A DNA stretch of 6,129 nucleotides, from NCBI GenBank assembly GCA_964623735.1, contig CAZUVE010000160.1:1-6129 (forward strand). The letters run 5' to 3'. Made by a program: the position numbers and the translations under genes. This document shows, in pieces, positions 1 through 5,048 of the stretch. This stretch comes from SW-9-67-25 sp964623735. Lineage in GTDB: Archaea; Halobacteriota; Halobacteria; Halobacteriales; Haloarculaceae. The notes under the pieces are model-generated. The model made no database searches. It saw only the letters and a program-made list of their open reading frames with translations, and was not told the origin of the DNA. The first letter of the stretch is position 1, and every line of letters begins with the position of its first letter.

Positions 1-1400
1 TACCGGGCGTCGTCGAACATGTACCGGGAGATCCGCTCCAGTTCGCTCTTGCTGATCTGCGCGAGGAACCCGCGGTACTGCGGCTTGACAAGCGAGTAGT
101 GGCGCCGGGCCATCCCCTCGTAGGTGAGGATCTTCCAGGGGTACTCGTCGACGTCGATCTCCCCGGCGCGGGCGCGCTCGAGCGTCTCTGCGTCGATCCG
201 GGGGTCATCGGCCGACAGGTCCGCCAGCGAGCCGCTGTCGACGGTCGCGACGGCGTCGTCCGGCTCGAGGGTCTCCATGACCTGCTCGACGTCGACAGTG
301 TCGTGGAAGTTCCGCCAGGTCACCCCCTCGACGCGCAGGAGCTTCTCGGCGACGTGGCGCCGGTTCTCCGTGTTCTCGATGTACTCCCACAGCTGCATGC
401 CCAGCTTGTAGGGGTTCAGTCCCGGCGCCCCGAGCACCTTGGCCATGTGGTCGGCGTACGTGACGAACTCGTCCTCGCCGGCGAAGTTCTCGCCGGTCAT
501 CATCGCCGACTCCCAGTAGGCGGCCCACCCCTCGTTCATCACCTTCGTCATCTTCTGTGCCGCGAAGTAGTAGGCCTCGCGGCGCAGCACCTCGAGAATC
601 TCCGTTTGCCACTCCTCCATGTCGACGGCCTTGCCGGGCTCGGCGTCGTACCGCTTGCCGTGCTTGCGGAGGAACCCGAGGACGTCCGGGTCGGGCTCCT
701 CGGGGAAGGAGGCGGCCTCGTCGTCGTCGGCCTGTGCGTCGAGCCACTCGTCGTCGAAGACCTGTCGCTTGACCTCCTCGGAGAGCTCCAGGTCGTCGAG
801 TTCCTCGTCGATGTCCGCCGTCTCCAGGTCGGGGACCACGGCCCCGAGGTCGACCGGCTCGTAGACCTCGTGCTGGTCGATGTTGTCCTCCAGGCAGAGG
901 ACGTGGTCGATCCACTTCTCGACCTCGGCGCGGTCGATCTCGGGATCGTGCATGTACTCCTCGATGGTGTCGGCGTGGCGGGCGAGCATCGCCGCGGCGT
1001 CGGGGTCGTCGGCGAACAGGCCGAACCACTCGTTGTTGTTGAAGAAGTCGGCGTGGGCCTCGACGTGCGTGATGACCGCCTTCTGGTCGGCCAGGCTGTT
1101 CGAGACCTGGAGGAACGCGTGGGCGGGGTTGTCGTTGTTGACGATCTCGAAGGCCTTGCCCCCGAGGAACTGTCCCTGTTTCCGCTGGCGGTCGTACTGC
1201 ATTCCCCACCGCCAGTGGGGATAGCGCTGCTGGAAGCCGCCGTAGGCGATCAGCTCGTTCATCTCGTCGTAGCCGACGACCCAGTAGTTGACCGGGTACG
1301 GATCGAGGCCGAACCGCTCGGCCAGGTTCGACGCCTCCTCGACGACCTCCTGAAGGCGGTCGGCCTCGCGTTGCATCGTGAACTCGTCCTGCGTACTCAT
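1..1400 (-). CDS. spoVR: SpoVR/YcgB family protein (N-terminal 466 codons; 3' end outside window)
   Basis: The frame runs open from ATG at 1398-1400 through the left edge, so the C-terminus is missing. Recognition rests on strongly conserved SpoVR blocks: YPVNYWVVGYDEMNELIAYG (35-54), GGFQQRYPHWRWGMQYDR (54-71), THVEAHADFF (111-120), FPEEPDPDVLGFL (232-244), WQTEILEVLRREAYYF (264-279), KVMNEGWAAYW (286-296) and GLNPYKLG (327-334). Between about 185 and 231 is an acidic insert rich in Asp and Glu. After NPYKLG the sequence (about 345-466) no longer resembles E. coli YcgB (510 aa) in any way I can align, so the haloarchaeal protein appears to have a different and probably longer C-terminal part. 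No signal peptide or membrane helix is visible. Bacterial SpoVR is needed for spore cortex formation in Bacillus and YcgB is a stress-linked protein in E. coli; the molecular activity is unknown. The conserved His/Glu clusters could bind metal, but that is inference. GGGAGGA lies 6 bases upstream of the start, 28 bases after the preceding gene. Confidence 0.93.
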   Translation of the reverse strand, partial: MSTQDEFTMQREADRLQEVVEEASNLAERFGLDPYPVNYWVVGYDEMNELIAYGGFQQRYPHWRWGMQYDRQRKQGQFLGGKAFEIVNNDNPAHAFLQVSNSLADQKAVITHVEAHADFFNNNEWFGLFADDPDAAAMLARHADTIEEYMHDPEIDRAEVEKWIDHVLCLEDNIDQHEVYEPVDLGAVVPDLETADIDEELDDLELSEEVKRQVFDDEWLDAQADDDEAASFPEEPDPDVLGFLRKHGKRYDAEPGKAVDMEEWQTEILEVLRREAYYFAAQKMTKVMNEGWAAYWESAMMTGENFAGEDEFVTYADHMAKVLGAPGLNPYKLGMQLWEYIENTENRRHVAEKLLRVEGVTWRNFHDTVDVEQVMETLEPDDAVATVDSGSLADLSADDPRIDAETLERARAGEIDVDEYPWKILTYEGMARRHYSLVKPQYRGFLAQISKSELERISRYMFDDAR

Positions 1401-1406
1401 GTGTTG

Positions 1407-1413
1407 TCCTCCC
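1407..1413 (-). promoter_or_regulatory. Ribosome binding site for the spoVR-like gene
   Basis: GGGAGGA on the minus strand lies 6 bases before the ATG at 1398-1400, within the 28-base gap after the yeaH-like gene. Its strength and spacing decide the SpoVR start. Confidence 0.8.
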
Positions 1414-1428
1414 GCGGGTCGGTGGGTG

Positions 1429-2733
1429 TCATTCCTCGTCCTCCGTGCTGAGTATCTCGTAGATTGCGTCGGTGACGTCCCCGGGTCCGGTGACGTAGGC
1501 GACGGCCACGTCGTCGCTGTCCCGGAAGTGGCGCTCGACCTCCTCGGCGTGGGTGGCGTTGATCGCGTTGCCCGACGGCTGGGTCTCGACGTAGGCGTGG
1601 AGGTTCGCGTCGATTCTCTCCATCAGCGGGACGACGTTCTCCTCGGTGTCGTTGCTTGAGTTCTCGGAGTCGCCCGCCGCGAAGACGTACCGGTTCCACT
1701 CGCTCCAGGGGTAGGCCTCGTCGAGGCGCTCCAGTGCGAGTTCGTACGCGCTGGAGATGCGCGTCCCGCCCCCCGACCGGATGCCGAAGAAGTCCTCGCG
1801 TTCGACCTCCCAGGCCTCGGCGTCGTGGGCGATGTAGACGAACTCGGCGTGGTCGTACTTTCCCTGGAGGTACCAGTCCAGCGGTGTGAACGTCCGCTCG
1901 ACCAGCTCGCGTTTCTTCTGACGCATGCTCCCCGAGACGTCCCGGATGTTCACGACGACGACGTTCTTCTCGCGTTCCTTCTCGATCTCGGGGTAGCGGT
2001 AGCGCTCGTCCTCGCGCCTGAAGGGGATCTGCTCGATCCCCTCCCGCTGGATGCGCTGGGCCGTCGACTCCTCGTCGACGTTCTCCTCCATCTCCTCGAT
2101 CGACGCCCACCTGTCTCTCTGGCCGGCGGGAATCTCCGCGTAGGCCTCCTCGATCCAGGCCCGGGAGACCGGCAGGTTCCGCTCGCGGGCCCACTCGAAG
2201 ACGCTGGCCGGCCCCCAGCTGTCGACCCGCAGCGCCTCGCGCACGTAGTCGCGGTCGAAGTCCATCGCTAGCTTGCGCTTGAGCCCCTGCTTGAACAGCC
2301 GCTGGAAGTCGAGCGTGCTCGTCGGGCCGGTGCGCGTGATGTCCGTGAACTCGCCCTCGACCTCCTCGATTACCTTCTTGCCCTTCGGCTCGAGGTCGAG
2401 CCCGAGTTCCTCGTCGAGTTCCTGGGCGAACTCCTCGGGGTCCATCTCGTAGTACTCGTGTTCGCCGCCCTCCTCGCCGGGCTCGCCGTCCTCGTCGCCG
2501 TCGTCCGGCTGGGGCTGGCCGACCCGATCGCCCTCGTCGGCGTCACCCTGGCCCACGCCGCCCATGTCCCGCTGGTCGTACTCGAACTCGGGGAGGTCGA
2601 CAATCTTGATCGGGATGCGCACCTCGTCGGGCCGGGACTGCCCGAGGTCGCCGTACTGGATGAACTCCGCGAGGTCCTGGCGGCGCTTCTCGCCCACCTC
2701 CCGGTACCGCTCGAGGTCGTCTCTCAGCCCCAT
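1429..2733 (-). CDS. yeaH: YeaH/YhbH family protein (UPF0229, DUF444) with VWA-type metal site
   Basis: A complete 434-residue cytosolic protein of the family found beside PrkA in many bacteria. The N-terminus is basic and helical (residues 1-30), followed by VRIPIKIVDLPEF (38-50), an Asp/Glu/Gly-rich linker (about 58-93), and EYYEMDPEEFAQELDEELGL (93-112), which corresponds to the E. coli YeaH segment before its LPNL region. The C-terminal half is a von Willebrand A-like fold: strand VVVVNI, then MIDAS motif DVSGSM (265-270), GGGTRISSAYELA (321-333) with the third-loop Thr324, and AAGDSENSSND (352-362) with Asp355, which stands where YeaH has SDGDN. All expected metal ligands are therefore present. 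The middle (about 140-235) is unlike the bacterial proteins. No signal peptide or membrane segment is seen. ATG is chosen because GGTGATC lies 5 bases upstream. The biochemical role is unknown; association with PrkA and SpoVR in stress physiology is known for the bacterial family, and a partner role for the AAA+ proteins is inference. Confidence 0.93.
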   Translation of the reverse strand: MGLRDDLERYREVGEKRRQDLAEFIQYGDLGQSRPDEVRIPIKIVDLPEFEYDQRDMGGVGQGDADEGDRVGQPQPDDGDEDGEPGEEGGEHEYYEMDPEEFAQELDEELGLDLEPKGKKVIEEVEGEFTDITRTGPTSTLDFQRLFKQGLKRKLAMDFDRDYVREALRVDSWGPASVFEWARERNLPVSRAWIEEAYAEIPAGQRDRWASIEEMEENVDEESTAQRIQREGIEQIPFRREDERYRYPEIEKEREKNVVVVNIRDVSGSMRQKKRELVERTFTPLDWYLQGKYDHAEFVYIAHDAEAWEVEREDFFGIRSGGGTRISSAYELALERLDEAYPWSEWNRYVFAAGDSENSSNDTEENVVPLMERIDANLHAYVETQPSGNAINATHAEEVERHFRDSDDVAVAYVTGPGDVTDAIYEILSTEDEE

Positions 2734-2738
2734 CGGTC

Positions 2739-2745
2739 GATCACC
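2739..2745 (-). promoter_or_regulatory. Ribosome binding site for the yeaH-like gene
   Basis: GGTGATC on the minus strand is seven bases identical to part of the sequence complementary to the 16S rRNA 3' end (AGGAGGTGATCC), 5 bases before ATG at 2731-2733. It lies in the 34-base gap after the second PrkA gene and supports the chosen start. Confidence 0.75.
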
Positions 2746-2767
2746 CGGTTCCGCTGTGTCGCCTGGC

Positions 2768-5047
2768 TCAGTCCCATTTGTAACTCACCTGGCTCATGAC
2801 GTGGCGGCTCGTCAGCTCGGCGGAGGCCTCGCTGTAGTCGAACAGGTCCTGCATGTTCTCGATTGTCTTTGCCTTGAGGTCGGCCGTCTCCGTGCCGCCG
2901 GGCGGGTTTGGCCACTGCCGCGGGTCGAAGTCCTCGTATGTCCGCCGGACGTCCTCCCAGTCGTGACTGCCAAGCACCGACCGGATCACGGGGATCTCCT
3001 TGGGGTTGACGTCCCCGACGCGGAACTCGTCGTCGCGCCGGCCCCACGCGTGGCGGTTCAACGCCGTGATGATCTTCTCGGTGCGGAACTGCCGGACCTG
3101 CTCGTGGGGCTTGTCGCCCTTGTAGTCGCTCTCCGAGAAGCGTCCGAGGTGTTCGACCTCGAAGATCTTCATCTTCAGGAGGTCCGGCGCCACCAGTTCG
3201 CCGCGGTCGTTCTCGAGTTTCTCGCCCTCTGCCCACGCGTAGACGTGCTCGATGTACTCCTCGACGGTCTCCTCGTCGACGCGCTTGTCGCGCATCATCG
3301 CGTCGAGGACGTCCTCCTCCTGGCGCGTGAACACGTAGTTCTTGACAGGAACGACCCGCTCCTCGAACTCTGCGGCCTCCGTGTTGGAAAAGACGGGGGC
3401 GTTCGGGAGCCCGTCGGCCATCGCGTCGAGGATGTCCCGGGGCATGATGACCCGCTCGACGGGCAGGTCCTCGTGGAACCGGTCCGAGTCCTCGTGGAGG
3501 TGGCTGGCGACCACGTCCCGCGTGAACGTGACCGGGATGCCGTGGTCGCCGTCGGTCGCGTCGTCGTCGAAGTCGAACTCGTCGATGTCGATCCGCTCGT
3601 CGCCCTCCTGGAGGTACCCGCGGTCGAACAGCATGGCCTTGTCGACCAGGTCCAGTCCCCCGGGCACGTCGCTCGCGTCCAGCCGCGTCACCACCGCGTA
3701 CAGCGCCGCCGCCTCGATGGCGTGGGGCGCGAGTTCGCGCGTTGCGATCCCGGCGTCGCTCTCCCGGACGTCGATTGCGATCGGCTCGCGGATCCACTCC
3801 TCGATCTGCTCCCAGGACGTGGCGTCCCACACCTCTGTCCTGTTGGTCAGCTCCCGCCGGAGGAGCTGGGTCTCGAGCGAGAGGTTCGTCAGGTAGCCGA
3901 ACTCGCGTTTGTCCAGGCGCCGTTTCAGCGCCTTCAGCGGGTCCTTGCCCTCGCGGTCGGCGTGCTGGTTCAGCTGGGCCTCGAGGTCGGGGTTCGAGAT
4001 GATGATCAGCTGCGTGTCGATGTCCATCCCGATACCCTTGTCCAGTTTCACGCGGCCCTCGTCGGGGACGTTCAGCAGCTTCTGCAGGAGGTCCGCGTGC
4101 TGGGCGGCGTCCTCGACGACTGTCAGCAGGCCGTTGCCCTGCGAGAGTACGCCGTCGTAGGAGAACGCCTGGGGGTTCTTTCGGCCGCGCGAGTCCAGTT
4201 CCCGGAGCATGCCGGCCATCCACGAGCCGACCAGTCGTTCCTTGGGCTGGCCCTCGTCCTCGGAGTGTAGTACGCCGATCCCGCGCCCGACGTCGACGAT
4301 GAAGTTTTTAACGCGCAGGTGCTCGGGGCTGGTCACCGCCGAGAAGAGGTCCTCGATTCCCTCTCGGCGGTACTGCTCCTCCAGGTAGTCGTAGGCCTCC
4401 CGACAGAAGGGGTCGAGGTCGCCCTCGACGCGGACAGGGATGTGGTCGTCCAGGCGGTCGTTCAGTTCCGCGACGATCTCGGTGCGCACCTCCTCCGGGA
4501 AGACGGTCAGCGGGTGGGACTGGACCGGGCTCTCGTACCAGTCGTCCTCGTCGTCGACCTCGCCGCCTCCGTAGGTCAGGCCGGGCGTCTCGCCGGCCCC
4601 GGCGACGTTCCACTCGACAGTGTACCGGCGCCCGTGGTCGGTCTTCGAGTACTCGCGGAGGCCGTTCATCAGACACCGCTTGAGTTCGGACTTGCCGGTC
4701 GCGGTGGGCCCGTCGAGCCAGAGTATCTTCTCGCCTTTGCCACGGCCCGCCGCGATCGACCGGAGGTCGTCGACGAAGTCGTTCAGCACCTCCGTGTTCC
4801 CGAGGATGGCGTGCTCGCCGTCGTTCCAGGGGTCGTCGAAAAACCGGTAGCGCTCCTTCTCCTCGCCCTCCTCGATGACCGTCCGGGTGCCGGCGTGTTC
4901 GACGGCGTCGAGCAGGTACTTCGACGCGTGGGCGGCCCTGTAGGGGTGGTCCAGCAACATCCCGACGTACTCCTCCAGGGACATCGGCCTCTCGTAGGTC
5001 TCCTGGAGGGAGCGGTCGGCCGCCTCGATGTACTCCTCGCCGCTCAC
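2768..5047 (-). CDS. prkA: PrkA family AAA+ ATPase/putative serine protein kinase, divergent paralogue 2 (complete, 759 aa)
   Basis: The GTG start is chosen because GGAGGAG sits 4 bases upstream and because the N-terminus (LEEYVGMLLDHPYRAAHAS, residues 24-42) aligns with the PrkA N-terminal domain. Motifs in order: Walker A GPTATGKS (113-120); the family signature SPVQSHPLTVFPEE (173-186); RVKNFIVDVG (245-254); NPQAFSYDG followed by the Walker B-like strand GNGLLTVVED (304-313); sensor-1 strand LIIISNP (347-353); an arginine-finger region LKRRLDKRE (374-382); PHAIEAAALYAVVTRLD (441-457). The C-terminal third aligns weakly but colinearly with paralogue 1 up to DYSEASAEL near the end. It is longer than E. 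coli YeaG (about 640 aa). Extra length includes an acidic insert at about 484-502 and additional sequence at about 505-535 and 610-720. The Walker A loop differs from the usual bacterial GPVGxGKS form but should bind ATP. It probably acts in the cytosol with paralogue 1. Whether it phosphorylates, unfolds or degrades substrates cannot be told from sequence. It ends in TGA 34 bases before the yeaH-like gene. Confidence 0.93.
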   Translation of the reverse strand: MSGEEYIEAADRSLQETYERPMSLEEYVGMLLDHPYRAAHASKYLLDAVEHAGTRTVIEEGEEKERYRFFDDPWNDGEHAILGNTEVLNDFVDDLRSIAAGRGKGEKILWLDGPTATGKSELKRCLMNGLREYSKTDHGRRYTVEWNVAGAGETPGLTYGGGEVDDEDDWYESPVQSHPLTVFPEEVRTEIVAELNDRLDDHIPVRVEGDLDPFCREAYDYLEEQYRREGIEDLFSAVTSPEHLRVKNFIVDVGRGIGVLHSEDEGQPKERLVGSWMAGMLRELDSRGRKNPQAFSYDGVLSQGNGLLTVVEDAAQHADLLQKLLNVPDEGRVKLDKGIGMDIDTQLIIISNPDLEAQLNQHADREGKDPLKALKRRLDKREFGYLTNLSLETQLLRRELTNRTEVWDATSWEQIEEWIREPIAIDVRESDAGIATRELAPHAIEAAALYAVVTRLDASDVPGGLDLVDKAMLFDRGYLQEGDERIDIDEFDFDDDATDGDHGIPVTFTRDVVASHLHEDSDRFHEDLPVERVIMPRDILDAMADGLPNAPVFSNTEAAEFEERVVPVKNYVFTRQEEDVLDAMMRDKRVDEETVEEYIEHVYAWAEGEKLENDRGELVAPDLLKMKIFEVEHLGRFSESDYKGDKPHEQVRQFRTEKIITALNRHAWGRRDDEFRVGDVNPKEIPVIRSVLGSHDWEDVRRTYEDFDPRQWPNPPGGTETADLKAKTIENMQDLFDYSEASAELTSRHVMSQVSYKWD

Positions 5048-5048
5048 A

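Noticed and set aside
205..1209. 334-codon Arg-rich open frame on the minus strand within the spoVR-like gene
   Set aside because: Out-of-phase shadow; the SpoVR frame on the same strand is continuous and carries all conserved motifs.
1401..1428. Possible terminator or separate promoter between the yeaH-like and spoVR-like genes
   Set aside because: The 28-base gap has no T-run or stable hairpin and is largely occupied by the ribosome binding site.
99..1451. 450-codon open frame on the plus strand opposite the spoVR-like gene
   Set aside because: Same cause: codon-bias shadow with a repetitive Val/Leu-rich translation and no family signature, while the minus strand encodes clear SpoVR blocks throughout.
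2455..2545. Low-complexity GC-rich DNA that looks like a short repeat array
   Set aside because: It is the codon pattern of the Asp/Glu/Gly/Pro linker in the YeaH-like protein; there is no regular repeat unit.
2724..4223. 499-codon Arg/Gly/Pro-rich open frame on the minus strand in another phase of the second PrkA gene
   Set aside because: The composition is typical of an out-of-phase reading of GC-rich haloarchaeal genes, and it overlaps a gene with Walker A, Walker B and sensor motifs.
2564..4270. Long open frame of 568 codons on the plus strand, antisense to the second PrkA gene
   Set aside because: It is the mirror of GC-rich GAC/GAG/GTC/CTC codons, gives a low-complexity Val/Leu/Asp/Arg-rich product with no recognisable motif, and lies wholly opposite coding regions with strong family matches.
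4302..4312. AT-rich patch GTTTTTAAC that could resemble an archaeal TATA box inside the second PrkA gene
   Set aside because: It encodes the family-conserved RVKNF segment, no BRE-like context is evident, and a single short AT run in coding sequence is weak evidence for a promoter.
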